Below, one piece after another: positions 30,546-39,509 of a stretch of 64,000 nt of DNA. How positions within the stretch are numbered: the first letter of the stretch is position 1; every line of letters starts with the position of its first letter. The stretch is taken from positions 1 to 64,000 of IMG/VR virus record IMGVR_UViG_3300022682_000042; one strand, given 5' to 3'. The DNA comes from a virus. The notes beneath the pieces are model-generated. The model ran no database searches, was not told where the DNA came from, and saw nothing but the letters and a program-made list of their open reading frames with translations. The position numbers and the translations under genes were made by a program.

Positions 30546-31070
30546 ATGAGTGATTATATTTTGTTAAGTGCTTTAGCCGATGAATTGGGGATGTGGAAAA
30601 GTAACTTAAGAAAATACATTTTATCAAACGGAATTTCATTTCAAAAAATAAGAACCCCAGAAACAAGAAATCAATTAGCCTTAGCCTTAACTGAGAATGA
30701 TGCCAATTTAGTCCGGCAACTAAGAGAACAAGGTGGATTTGGCACGAAAAAACCTATTCCTTCTGATAAAAACGGGGATGGGTTTTTTTATATCATCCAA
30801 ATTGTTCCAGACCTTGACCCATTACGGGTAAAGCTTGGCTTTTCATCTAACGTTGAGGGACGTTTACAGGCCCATCGAACTGCGGCCCCTACTGCCAAAT
30901 TGGCTAAGTCTTGGCCCTGTCGTCGTAGTTGGGAAATAGCAGCTATGGCAAGTATAACTAAAGACGGCTGTGAGTTGATTGCCAATGAGGTTTATATATG
31001 TAAGGATGTTGACAAACTCACAAGTAACGGTGATAAGTTCTTTGAAATTATGCCAGAAGTTAATTTTTAA
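30546..31070 (+). CDS. GIY-YIG/T5orf172-like endonuclease with HTH
   Basis: This 174-residue protein has an N-terminal helix-turn-helix (YILLSALADELGMWKSNLRK). From about residue 80 it carries a GIY-YIG-like T5orf172 domain: GFFYIIQIVPDLDPLRVKLG, FSSNVEGRLQAHRTAAPTAK, and a later E (ANEVY). This combination is typical of phage mobile endonucleases. AT-rich and self-contained with its own promoter between the tape measure and distal tail genes, it is very likely an inserted selfish gene. Confidence 0.8.
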   Translation: MSDYILLSALADELGMWKSNLRKYILSNGISFQKIRTPETRNQLALALTENDANLVRQLREQGGFGTKKPIPSDKNGDGFFYIIQIVPDLDPLRVKLGFSSNVEGRLQAHRTAAPTAKLAKSWPCRRSWEIAAMASITKDGCELIANEVYICKDVDKLTSNGDKFFEIMPEVNF

Positions 31071-31075
31071 GGCTA

Positions 31076-31174
31076 TTGTACTGTTCTCTATTTTGTGATA
31101 AAATGAGGTTACAGGCAATCAAAAAATAATAATTTGAAAAAGCGGTGGGACCGCCCAGGCCCTACCGCTTTTTT
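31076..31174 (+). promoter_or_regulatory. Late leader with promoter and terminator hairpin
   Basis: TTGTAC 31076-31081 and TAAAAT 31099-31104 have a 17-bp spacer. The hairpin AAGCGGT/ACCGCTT (31140-31170) carries a TTTTTT run; TTGGAG and ATG 31187 follow at once. It follows the same plan as 8592 and 25431. Confidence 0.75.
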
Positions 31175-31186
31175 ATTGGAGTAACT

Positions 31187-33112
31187 ATGGGTGATTGGAA
31201 AGTTATCCAAAATGGAAGTCAGCTTGATTTTGCTGACAATTTTGGCTTTAGAATATCGCAGGCCCCTGGAACCGGCTTTAGTCCGGTTGAAAATATTTAT
31301 GTCGATTACGGCCTACTTGACGGGGGCCTCTTCCAGCGTACCCGGACCGGGGTCAAGTCATTTAGCCTGGTAGGGACTATCTCCGGTTCAAGCGTGGCCG
31401 GCCTGTTGGGGAATCGGCGGGCCTTAATTGATGCCGTCAAGCCTGACCGGACCAGCCCTCAAGAGCCGGTGGTTATCCAATATACCGGGGGGGCCTCAAC
31501 CTTGCAGGCCAGCGCCTATTATGATGGGGGCCTTGAATTAGGTAATGTGGAAAGTTTTCACGAGCCCAGGGTGGCTCTGAACTTTTTGCAATTTGATCCG
31601 TATTGGGAGGTGGCGGCTAGTGATGGGGCGGTAGTTAACAATACAACTTCATTGGGCAACCAGGAAATAGTTACAGCTTCGTATTTTTTAGAAAGGCAAA
31701 TAACGGGTCAATGGACAGTACCTGGCTCTATCGGTTGGTCTGGGGTTCCTGGTACTACGTCCAAGACATTATACGACCCTAGTGGGCGATTATATTTGGG
31801 CGCACCAGATGATGTTTTCGGTGGGTCAAATACTGGACCGATTGTATATCTTGAAAATAACCAATGGACAGCAATCTCAGCGTGTACCGGAGGAATTTTC
31901 TCAGATATGGCTTTGGGGCCTAATAGACTTTATGCCTTGAACATTAGAGACCATGCAGACCAGACTCAAAATGTCTGCTCCTGGATATTTGGGTCAGCCA
32001 GTATTTTTACGGTAGGAGCCAGTAGCGGACAAACATGGACAAATACGCCTAGGAATATACTTGTCGAAAAAAATAACAGCATTTTTATGACAGGTAATTT
32101 AACCGCTGTTGGTAGTAATACGGCTTGTGGTATTGCCTGGTTTGATGGAACCGAATGGTGGGGAGATACTGAATTTGATGGGGGAGCAAGTTTGGCGCAA
32201 ACATATCCATTAGAGGATATAAAAAAAGGGGGGGATGGTAGATATTATGTAATTTTACCAGAAAATATAGATGCTGTTGGGTCTGCCGTTGAAGTGTCTG
32301 CCTGTGGGTTAGCAGCCTGGGACCGGTCTGCCAGTCGTTGGTATGGGGTTTCATCCTCCCCGACCGAATGGATTGGGGGAGGACTGGAAAGTATTGCAGT
32401 TGGCCTGGATGGTACAATGTATTTTGCCGGGGCCTGTGGTTTTGTTGGGTTAGGAAGTGGCTGTACCGCTGTTGCTTATGACTATGAAAATGTTAGATTA
32501 GTCGGAGGTGGCCTGGGAGGTGGAAATAGCCAGGTTAATGCCCTGAAGGTCGATGCAAATAATAATCTACATGCTGTAGGTCAAGGGAATATTTTACCGG
32601 TAGGTTATTCGGCCTCAAACCAATATTGGGTCTGGAATGGGTATAGTTGGAATGTTGGGGGAGGGGCTATTCTTTTTAATGACAATCTTTATGATATTGA
32701 CATATACAATGATAACAACGACAAAAGAACAGCTATCGTAGGTAACTTTACATCGGCTAGTTGTTGTTCTTATACAAAAATCACAAATAACGGTACGTCT
32801 AATGCTTACCCCGTCATTACTGCCAGTGGACCAGGAAAATGGTACTCAATTGAGAATCATACTACAAATCAAACTATCTTAATAGATTATACATTGGCAA
32901 CTGGTGAGACTGCATCGTTAGACCTTAGACCAGGACAGAAAACATTTATCAGTGATTTTAATGGTAATATATTGTCTAATATTCGGCCTGAATCAGATAT
33001 ATCTAATTTTTATTTGGCCCCCGGAGACAACAATATTACTATTTTTATAAATGATGAATCCGCCAGTTCTAACATTGAGTGGGTAACTCGCTCCTGGTCA
33101 ATAGATTTATAA
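31187..33112 (+). CDS. Distal tail-like protein with inserted beta-propeller
   Basis: The start at 31187 follows TTGGAG. The protein has 641 residues. Residues 1-160 match siphophage distal tail proteins (VDYGLLDGGLFQRTRTGVKS; LNFLQFDPYWEV) and residues about 540-641 match their C-terminal domain (GKWYSIENHTTNQTILIDYT). In between, about 190-530, lie six or so blades rich in Gly/Trp/Asn (GGIFSDMALGPNRLYALNIR; IAWFDGTEWWGD; LESIAVGLDGTMYFAGA), a Kelch-like beta-propeller. The insertion is AT-richer than the flanks. A receptor-binding role at the tail tip is likely. Confidence 0.75.
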   Translation: MGDWKVIQNGSQLDFADNFGFRISQAPGTGFSPVENIYVDYGLLDGGLFQRTRTGVKSFSLVGTISGSSVAGLLGNRRALIDAVKPDRTSPQEPVVIQYTGGASTLQASAYYDGGLELGNVESFHEPRVALNFLQFDPYWEVAASDGAVVNNTTSLGNQEIVTASYFLERQITGQWTVPGSIGWSGVPGTTSKTLYDPSGRLYLGAPDDVFGGSNTGPIVYLENNQWTAISACTGGIFSDMALGPNRLYALNIRDHADQTQNVCSWIFGSASIFTVGASSGQTWTNTPRNILVEKNNSIFMTGNLTAVGSNTACGIAWFDGTEWWGDTEFDGGASLAQTYPLEDIKKGGDGRYYVILPENIDAVGSAVEVSACGLAAWDRSASRWYGVSSSPTEWIGGGLESIAVGLDGTMYFAGACGFVGLGSGCTAVAYDYENVRLVGGGLGGGNSQVNALKVDANNNLHAVGQGNILPVGYSASNQYWVWNGYSWNVGGGAILFNDNLYDIDIYNDNNDKRTAIVGNFTSASCCSYTKITNNGTSNAYPVITASGPGKWYSIENHTTNQTILIDYTLATGETASLDLRPGQKTFISDFNGNILSNIRPESDISNFYLAPGDNNITIFINDESASSNIEWVTRSWSIDL

Positions 33113-33113
33113 A

Positions 33114-34229
33114 ATGCCTGTCAATTATTCTGTCTCCTTACTCAACCCAATAGGCGAACAGCTTGACCTATTAGATGACTGGCTTACCCTGTCTTATACC
33201 CGGTCTGTCAACGATGTTGGGGTGCTGGAGCTGGTCCTGGATGGTAACTATTCCCCTTTTGCTAACCTCAAACTTGATGGCCGGTTAGTGGTTTGGCGTA
33301 ATGCCGGAGGCCGGTCTTATGCCGACACTGATACAGTATTTCTTATCCGACAAATAGAACGGACCTTATCCAGTTCAGGCCAACGAACGATAACAGTAGT
33401 GGGCCTGTCGGCCGTTGAACTACTTAGGCGACGCATTGTAGCCTATGACGCCGGGTCCTCTCAGGCCAGTAAGTCAGATTTGGCCGATGACTTGCTGAAA
33501 GAGATTGTAGCCGAAAACCTGGGTAGCTCGGCCACAGATAGCAACCGGGATATCTCAACCTATCTGGATATTGAGGCCGATGTCAGTTTGGGGCCAACGG
33601 TCACGACTGACTTTGCTAGAGACAATGTTTTGTCTGTCTGTCAGGAAATAAGTCAGTCTACAATTCAGGCCGGTAGTCCGGTTTATTTTGATGTAGTGGC
33701 CCCTACTCAATCCACCCTTGAGTTCAGGACGTTCCGGGGCCAACGAGGGCTTGACCACACGTTTCCAAGCGGAACAAACCCGGTGGTATTATCCCCGGAC
33801 CGGGGAAACCTGGTCAATGTTAGACGAACCTATGATTGGTCTGATGAGGTTACTTTTGCCTATGTTGGAGGGCAGGGGTTAGAGAGTGACCGGGATGTGC
33901 AGTCGGCCTCAAGCGGGGACCGGATAGCCAACAGTCCTTTAAACCGGCGGGAACGATTTGTGAGTTATTCTCAGGCTACCAGTGGGTCAGCGGCTTTGGT
34001 CAATCAGGCTGAGGCAGCTTTACGGGAAGGCCGACCCAAACGGTCCTTTGTAGGAGAATTGGTCAACGTACCGGGGGCTACTGAATACGGGGTTCATTGG
34101 AAGTTCGGGGATTTGGTAACGGCCCAATTCGAGGGGGAAAGTGTTGACTGTATGGTTGAGGCTGTTCAGGTGAGCTTTGTCCGGGGCCGGGAAAGCATCA
34201 ATGCCAAATTACGGGTAGTGGAGGACTGA
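33114..34229 (+). CDS. Tail hub/tip protein, Gp37-like
   Basis: This 371-residue protein has the features of siphophage ReqiPepy6 Gp37-like tail hub proteins: DDWLTLSYTRSVNDVGVLEL, WRNAGGRSYADTDTVFLIRQ, TITVVGLSAVELLRRRIVAY, and VHWKFGDLVTAQFEGESVDC near the end. It follows the distal tail gene, the expected order, and precedes the fibre genes. Confidence 0.8.
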   Translation: MPVNYSVSLLNPIGEQLDLLDDWLTLSYTRSVNDVGVLELVLDGNYSPFANLKLDGRLVVWRNAGGRSYADTDTVFLIRQIERTLSSSGQRTITVVGLSAVELLRRRIVAYDAGSSQASKSDLADDLLKEIVAENLGSSATDSNRDISTYLDIEADVSLGPTVTTDFARDNVLSVCQEISQSTIQAGSPVYFDVVAPTQSTLEFRTFRGQRGLDHTFPSGTNPVVLSPDRGNLVNVRRTYDWSDEVTFAYVGGQGLESDRDVQSASSGDRIANSPLNRRERFVSYSQATSGSAALVNQAEAALREGRPKRSFVGELVNVPGATEYGVHWKFGDLVTAQFEGESVDCMVEAVQVSFVRGRESINAKLRVVED

Positions 34230-34843
34230 TGAGCTTTGAGCAGGAAGTAGCCGAGGTTTTGGTCAATCTAAGGCGACGGGTTGAACGGCTGGAAATTCAA
34301 GAAAGTAGTGGGTCTGGGGCAATACAACTCATTGCCGAAACAGAACTAACAGCTGATACTGCTATTGTATCATTAACATCTATCCCTGATAGTTACCGTG
34401 GATTGATTGTGACTGGACAATTCAGAACTACTCGTTCTAATGATAATGACACTATTGATTTCCGTTTCAATGGTTCGTCAGCTACTAATTATGATTATTT
34501 TTCCACAGCGTTTCGAGGTGATTCGGCCACAGTTTATAACTCAGGTTCTGGAGTCACAGAAATATCGACAGTATTTAACTGTGAAGGTGGAACGGCGTGT
34601 GATTCAAATTTTACTCCGGCTTTGGGATATATTTTAGGATATGCAGAAACAAATAGGCAAAAACAAATTTTCTCTGTTTTTTCTGGTAGGTTTGGGGATA
34701 CTACCAGCAATACAGATTTTTTGTATAGGCAAACAATGGGTCGATGGAGATCGTCAGATGCTATTACCCAAATTGATATGTTCTCAACCAATGGTTGCAA
34801 TATTGCAGCCTCATCTATTGTTCAGCTATATGGGATACTTTGA
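34229..34843 (+). CDS. Tail tip fibre / receptor-binding protein candidate
   Basis: This 204-residue protein has an N-terminal coiled coil (VLVNLRRRVERLEIQ), a short linker and a beta domain (SIPDSYRGLIVTGQFRTTRS; NDTIDFRFNGSS; QIDMFSTNGCN) typical of fibre heads. The 3' two thirds is AT-rich, consistent with recently exchanged host-range DNA. The ATGA overlap couples it with the next gene. Confidence 0.65.
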   Translation: MSFEQEVAEVLVNLRRRVERLEIQESSGSGAIQLIAETELTADTAIVSLTSIPDSYRGLIVTGQFRTTRSNDNDTIDFRFNGSSATNYDYFSTAFRGDSATVYNSGSGVTEISTVFNCEGGTACDSNFTPALGYILGYAETNRQKQIFSVFSGRFGDTTSNTDFLYRQTMGRWRSSDAITQIDMFSTNGCNIAASSIVQLYGIL

Positions 34844-35160
34844 TGGCTGACAAAGTGATAATTGTTGGAAAAAACATAACAAGAGTTCCATTGTCTGCTG
34901 ACGAAGAGCAAATCATTGCTGACCGCGCCATTAATGTACCACAAGCCGAAGCTGACCGTCTTGCAATATTAAACGCCTGGAAAGTCTGGCTAGGTAATCA
35001 CCCCGCAGTTCTAAATGTTTTACGAATGACCCCCGATGAAATTGAGGCAGAACTGGCCACCTACGATATAACCCAACTCCGGGCTGTTATTACCGCCCAG
35101 GCCGTTATTTTGGCCGGTCTGACCAGGGCTGTATTGGCCGATATCCAAGATAATTCTTGA
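34843..35160 (+). CDS. Small tail-fibre-associated protein
   Basis: This 105-residue, helical protein (EEQIIADRAINVPQAEADRL; QLRAVITAQAVILAGLTRAV) is of the type often found as the last gene of siphophage tail clusters. Its start ATG overlaps the preceding stop. No more precise role is seen. Confidence 0.55.
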   Translation: MADKVIIVGKNITRVPLSADEEQIIADRAINVPQAEADRLAILNAWKVWLGNHPAVLNVLRMTPDEIEAELATYDITQLRAVITAQAVILAGLTRAVLADIQDNS

Positions 35161-35185
35161 CAAGTATTTTAGGTTGTAGTATAAT
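35157..35185 (+). promoter_or_regulatory. Early promoter with shared operator-like element
   Basis: TTGACA 35157-35162 and TATAAT 35180-35185 have a 17-bp spacer. GACAAGTATTTT (35159-35170) is the inverse of the AAAATACTTGTC-type element shared with the XRE region. Transcription would lead into the SSB-like gene, starting the replication block. Confidence 0.8.
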
Positions 35186-35235
35186 ATCCTTGTCTATGTT
35201 AATCGTTTTAATTAACAGTCAAGGAGAATAGAAAA

Positions 35236-36063
35236 ATGTCTGACAGTTTTTTCGATCAAGATTTTGGTTATGTGCCGGAGGACCAGGCCGAGGCCGTTCT
35301 ACCTCCCCTTATTCAGTGGCGGCGGGGAGACCTGCAAAACGAGGATGAGCGACTCAAGGCCGGTTGTTTTCAATTGCCGGTCGAGCGGTATGGCCTCGAT
35401 GATGTTGACCCGGTAGATGTTCTTCACGGGTCAAAGACCATCCCCAGTTATCTTTTTAAGGGCCTTCACGTGGCTGTCATCGGTTGGCGTAAGGACTGGT
35501 TTACCGGCCGGGGTGAGGATATGCGCCGGGTAACGACCTATGACCCCAACGTACGGGCCTGGAGCCGGACTCAAGCCTGGGTCCTGGTCAAGCAGTTGGG
35601 CAATGCTCAGTTTATGCTGACTTTCAGCCGGTCAAACTCAATGGGTTTTGAAGACGCCCTGAACCAATTCCGGCAAACGGTTATCGGCCCGGCCAGCCAG
35701 AAGGCCCGACGAGCTTTCCCGGTCTATTCCTTCTGGATGCCGGTTGGGGTTGGTGATGTCCGGGAATTCAAAGAACAAGGGACCTATGCCACCCCGCCGA
35801 AACTCTACTTGACCCCGCCGGTCAAAGAAGAGACCCTCAAGGATTTGTACATCGGTCCTGATTTGGTAGGGGTTTGCAAAGAGCTTTATCCCCAAGTTAA
35901 GGTCTGGGCCGAACGGAAATATGGCAAAGATGAGGTTACCGGTGACGATGAGGCCGAGTTCGATGATAACGGCCACAACCAGGCCGGGCCACCCCCGCCC
36001 CCGGAACCGCCGGCCAATGATGTAGCCCCGGTTTATGCCGGAGATGGCGAAATCCCGTTCTAA
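35236..36063 (+). CDS. Phage single-stranded DNA-binding-like protein
   Basis: This 275-residue protein has a core with beta-strand pattern (SYLFKGLHVAVIGWRKDWFT; WVLVKQLGNAQFMLTFSR) and a long acidic/proline-rich tail ending DGEIPF, the hallmark of SSB proteins that recruit replication partners. Proteins of this size (DUF5895-like) are common at the start of phage replication modules. It has its own promoter at 35157 and a terminator at 36076. Confidence 0.7.
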   Translation: MSDSFFDQDFGYVPEDQAEAVLPPLIQWRRGDLQNEDERLKAGCFQLPVERYGLDDVDPVDVLHGSKTIPSYLFKGLHVAVIGWRKDWFTGRGEDMRRVTTYDPNVRAWSRTQAWVLVKQLGNAQFMLTFSRSNSMGFEDALNQFRQTVIGPASQKARRAFPVYSFWMPVGVGDVREFKEQGTYATPPKLYLTPPVKEETLKDLYIGPDLVGVCKELYPQVKVWAERKYGKDEVTGDDEAEFDDNGHNQAGPPPPPEPPANDVAPVYAGDGEIPF

Positions 36064-36075
36064 ACTGAATAACCG

Positions 36076-36106
36076 GGGGGAGGGTTGAGGCCCTCCCCCA
36101 TTTTTT
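36076..36106 (+). terminator. Rho-independent terminator after SSB-like gene
   Basis: GGGGGAGGG / CCCTCCCCC (36076-36099) with a 6-base loop and ATTTTTT run lies just after the SSB-like stop. It probably reduces transcription into the replication genes relative to SSB. Confidence 0.9.
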
Positions 36107-36125
36107 ATCTTAAGGAGTCCATACA

Positions 36126-36914
36126 ATGACTGTACTATTTTTTGACATCGAAACGATAATCAGGCCCGAAGTCGAGGATGATGCCTGGGACTGGGCAGCC
36201 CAACGAACCCAACGGTTCGATACGGCTGTGGCCCTCGGTAACAAAGAAGAAGAGGAAGCCGTCAAGCAGTTGGCCGGAACTACCCCGGAGTGGATACAGG
36301 TAGTGGGCCTGTCTGTAGCCCGTGATGAAGAGATGCCCCGATCAGCCTGGGTGGGAGAACTACTGGAAGATGGCCGGGAAGTGACTGAACAATTCTTACT
36401 AGAATCCTTTTGGCAATTGTCCAGGGGACACAATAGCCGGCCTCCAACGTTGGTCAGCTTTAACGGGTCAGCCTTTGATCTTGATGTTATCCGGCTCCGG
36501 TCTGCCCTACTTGGGGTCAAGCCGGGCCGGGACCTGTCAGACATTAAACCCTGGGACCGTGAAAGTCATATAGATACATTTAGCTTGAGATGGCCCAAGG
36601 CGACACGGGCCAGGATGGGCCTCAAGGATTTGGGGAAACGGCTGAACCTACCTTTGCCGCAATTTTTGCCAATTGGGATATCACAATTAGAAGGCGATTC
36701 AGTAAATACATTATATCAGGAAGCTTTAGAGACTAGGGATTTTAGTCTTTGTAAGGATTACGGCTTTCTGGACATCTACCTGACCCGTGAGTTCTACCGG
36801 GTAGGCCAGGGCTTTTGGTGGCCTCAACAGTTGAGCCGGTGGAGTGAGGCCGGGTTCCCCTATGACTATGAGGCCGGTAAGTGGGTTGAGGAAGTGCCGC
36901 CGGGGTGGGAATGA
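36126..36914 (+). CDS. PolB-like 3'-5' exonuclease (DEDD)
   Basis: This 262-residue protein has LFFDIET (Exo I, residues 4-10), LVSFNGSAFDLDVIRLRS (Exo II) and KDYGFLDIYLTREFY (Exo III region with D). The set matches predicted 3'-5' exonucleases of the PolB-like group. It probably acts in phage replication or recombination, next to RusA. Confidence 0.8.
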   Translation: MTVLFFDIETIIRPEVEDDAWDWAAQRTQRFDTAVALGNKEEEEAVKQLAGTTPEWIQVVGLSVARDEEMPRSAWVGELLEDGREVTEQFLLESFWQLSRGHNSRPPTLVSFNGSAFDLDVIRLRSALLGVKPGRDLSDIKPWDRESHIDTFSLRWPKATRARMGLKDLGKRLNLPLPQFLPIGISQLEGDSVNTLYQEALETRDFSLCKDYGFLDIYLTREFYRVGQGFWWPQQLSRWSEAGFPYDYEAGKWVEEVPPGWE

Positions 36915-37288
36915 TGCAGGCTGTTATTGAAATCCCCGGCCAAGCAATGAGCCTTAAAAACTCAAAACAAATTATCAAGGCCGGAAAGTCCTGGCGACTT
37001 GTCCCATCAAAACCATACCGGCAATGGGCCGAGGCTGTTTTGTGGCAACTCAAGGTCAACGAGAATGTGAGCCGACAGTGGCGGTATCCTCTTCGGGTTA
37101 GCTTCCATTTTTACCGAAGAACCAGGCACCGGTTTGACTATATCAATTTAGCCCAGGGTCCTCTTGATTTGTTGGTAGAAGCTGGTATTATAGAGGATGA
37201 TGATATGAGACACATCGTCCCCGGTGATTTCTCATGGTCATTAGATAAGAATAACCCCCGCACTATTATCAAATTGGAGGAATTATGA
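36911..37288 (+). CDS. RusA-like Holliday junction resolvase
   Basis: This protein of about 125 residues has SLKNSKQIIKAGKSWRLVPS (N-terminal RusA region), the conserved aspartates in RFDYINLAQGPLDLLVEAGI, and IIEDDDMRHIV. The spacing and size match RusA endonucleases that cut Holliday junctions at late replication. ATGA overlap with the exonuclease gene. Confidence 0.8.
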   Translation: MMQAVIEIPGQAMSLKNSKQIIKAGKSWRLVPSKPYRQWAEAVLWQLKVNENVSRQWRYPLRVSFHFYRRTRHRFDYINLAQGPLDLLVEAGIIEDDDMRHIVPGDFSWSLDKNNPRTIIKLEEL

Positions 37289-38121
37289 CCGAAACAAGAG
37301 AGACCTATACTATTGGCAATTTGACCCTGGTCGAGACGAAAAGTCGGGATATCCCAACCGATCAATTACTTGAAGAATGGTTCCGGCTAACAGAGACCGG
37401 CCTTATCCAACTTCGACAAGATACCCCACCCCAAGATATCCTGGAATTGCTTGGCTACCGGCTGGCCTCAGACCTGGACGAACTACGATGGCAGATAGGG
37501 GACTGGGCTGTATTGATGGCCTCTCATTATGGCCTGGAAGCTTACGAGAGGCTGGTGGTGGTTTGTGGCCTGAACCATAAGGCCACAGCCGTGGAGGATT
37601 GGGCCTATATCTGTCGGGGAGTGTCTCAACCGGTCCGTTGCCCTGACCTATCTATCTACTACCACCGGCTAGTTGTTCCCCTGAGAGACCCGGCCAAACA
37701 GGGGGAATGGCTAGGCCGGTGTGTCGAAGAGGGCTGGTCCATCAGCCGGTTTGAGGCCGAACTGAGGAAGGCCGGGGAGAAAGAGCCGGAGGCCGAAAAA
37801 CCGTATTACCCTTCTGACCGGGAATACGAATTGATGCTTGAGGCTGAGGCCGAACGTAAGGCCCGGTATGAGGCCCAGGACCGGTTGGCCGAAGTGGAGA
37901 ATGAACTGTCTGAGGCCCGATCAAAACTTGACCAGTATGCCGATGGCTTACCGGCCCCGGAAGTGGCCAGGGGGCAGGTTAGGGAAGTTGTCCGGGTTCT
38001 ACGGGAATTTGCCTCTACCCTGGAACTGGTTGAGATAGTCAAAGACCCGGCCAAGTGGGTCAGGACTGTTCGGGCCTTATTGGAGTCGGTGGCCACTGAC
38101 TTGGAGGAACTTGAGGCTTGA
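37285..38121 (+). CDS. Phage protein with ParB/HTH-like centre and coiled coil
   Basis: This 278-residue protein has a central part (HRLVVPLRDPAKQGEWLGRC, then EEGWSISRFEAELRKA) resembling the helical region of ParB/KorB-type phage proteins. A coiled coil follows (about 180-215) and then a helical end. It sits between RusA and the primase leader in an early operon. A replication-control or partition role is a guess. Confidence 0.55.
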   Translation: MTETRETYTIGNLTLVETKSRDIPTDQLLEEWFRLTETGLIQLRQDTPPQDILELLGYRLASDLDELRWQIGDWAVLMASHYGLEAYERLVVVCGLNHKATAVEDWAYICRGVSQPVRCPDLSIYYHRLVVPLRDPAKQGEWLGRCVEEGWSISRFEAELRKAGEKEPEAEKPYYPSDREYELMLEAEAERKARYEAQDRLAEVENELSEARSKLDQYADGLPAPEVARGQVREVVRVLREFASTLELVEIVKDPAKWVRTVRALLESVATDLEELEA

Positions 38122-38483
38122 CAAAAATACTTGACTGTAGTATAATGCCTATGTAGAGTTTTTTGAGATTAACCCGGCGGGGTGGGATGGCAACTACCCC
38201 AGGAAGGGCCGGGAACTTAGAAAAATAAGGGACATCGGAGAAAACAGTGAAACGTACATTTCACAGTTTAATACACTTTACTATAGCTAAAAACGCTTTT
38301 ATCTCTGGCCGGCCCCCGTCCCTATGGGGGCCAGCCAAGCCCCCGGCCAACGGCAGCGATGCCACTGTTTTCTCCGGGGCCGGTCAGAGGTAAAGGTGTT
38401 TTTTTATTTGGTGAGATTGGTTGAATGTGACGAAAGCCTGGTGATGGAACAAGCCGGGGCGCAAAGACTGCCGGGGTTCTAAA
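38118..38483 (+). ncRNA. Long structured leader RNA before primase
   Basis: The promoter TTGACA 38118-38123 and TATAAT 38141-38146 (17-bp spacer) drives about 330 untranslated bases. A first hairpin, CCCGGC...GCCGGG, encloses GGGGT/ACCCC (38173-38214). CGGAGAAAACAGTG (38238-38251) is exactly complementary to 38362-38375. CTCTGGCCGGCCCC (from 38312) can pair with 38376-38389 at 13 of 14 positions, crossing the former helix, so a pseudoknot or a switch is possible. A GTGTTTTTTT run follows at 38398, and the motif ATTGGTTGAATGTGAC lies at 38416-38431. Confidence 0.65.
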
Positions 38484-39509
38484 ATGATGGACCTAACCTC
38501 CCTCAAGCTATCTGTCAGCCTGGCAGAATTAGTAGAACGTCGGTTAGGCCCTCCCACCGGCAAAACAAACCCGATGTGGCCCTGTCCTTTCCACGACGAT
38601 AGAGATCCATCTTTTGGGATCTTTGTAGACCAGGCCGGGGCCGAACGGTACAAATGTTTTGGCTGTGGGGCCACCGGGGATGTATTCGACTGGTTAGAGG
38701 CTACCGGCCAGGCCCACAACTTAACTGAGGCCATAGAACTGCTTAACGGCAAACCCGGCAAACCGATCAAACTATCCCCGGAAGCCCAGGCCAGAGTCGA
38801 ACAAATAAGACAAGAGAGGCTGACCGAAAAGCAACGAAAGGCCCAGGAAGCCCTGTCTACCCTGGATAGGTTGTCCGACAAGGTGGAAGTCTATCATCGA
38901 CAGGTGGGGGAGATATTAGGCCATTGGGAGACTGAGGGGATACAGGCTGAGGCCGTAGGCCGGTGGAAGTTGGGATATTGCCCTTCATTTCCTGTGGCCG
39001 GTCGGTCGGAACCAACGGCCGTTATCCCCTATTTCGAGGGGGGCCGGTTAGTCAATTTGAGACATCGGCTACTGTACCCCAATGGTCACGGCAAGTACCG
39101 GCCCGAATTTGCCGGTATCCCCAACCGGCCTTTCAACCTGGATGTGTTGAGGCCCAACGATATCCCCTTTTGGCTGCTGGAACCGGGTGAATATGTACTG
39201 GTTGAGGGAGAGAAGAAGGCTATCGTCTTGACCGAGTGGGGCCTGCCGGCCATTGGCCTACCAGGGGTCTCTTCCTGGCAATCTGAGTGGGCCAAAGAGT
39301 TTACCGGGGCCGGAACTGTCTTTGTGGCCCTGGATGACCAGCAGCCCCAGACATTAGCCCAGGCAGGCCGGATAGGGACTGACCTGGTGGGGGCCAGGGT
39401 TAACGTAAGAGTGGCATCTATGCCCTGCAAGCCGGATGACTTCTTTGTCCGGTATGGGGGAAGGGCGGATGATTTTATAGGGATATTGAAGCAAGGGAGG
39501 AATCTATGA
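38484..39509 (+). CDS. DnaG-like primase
   Basis: This 341-residue protein has an N-terminal zinc finger (CPFHDDRDPSF ... CFGCGATGDVFDW, about 33-75) and a linker. The TOPRIM region has EYVLVEGEKKAIVLTEWGLP (E in EGEK) and VFVALDDQQP. It makes RNA primers with the DnaB-like helicase encoded at 42282. The large structured leader upstream suggests special control of primase dosage. Confidence 0.85.
   Translation: MMDLTSLKLSVSLAELVERRLGPPTGKTNPMWPCPFHDDRDPSFGIFVDQAGAERYKCFGCGATGDVFDWLEATGQAHNLTEAIELLNGKPGKPIKLSPEAQARVEQIRQERLTEKQRKAQEALSTLDRLSDKVEVYHRQVGEILGHWETEGIQAEAVGRWKLGYCPSFPVAGRSEPTAVIPYFEGGRLVNLRHRLLYPNGHGKYRPEFAGIPNRPFNLDVLRPNDIPFWLLEPGEYVLVEGEKKAIVLTEWGLPAIGLPGVSSWQSEWAKEFTGAGTVFVALDDQQPQTLAQAGRIGTDLVGARVNVRVASMPCKPDDFFVRYGGRADDFIGILKQGRNL

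Noticed and set aside
38384-38881. Minus-strand frame across the primase start and its leader
   Set aside because: It shadows the primase zinc finger on the other strand and would be antisense to the leader RNA; no promoter or ribosome binding site.
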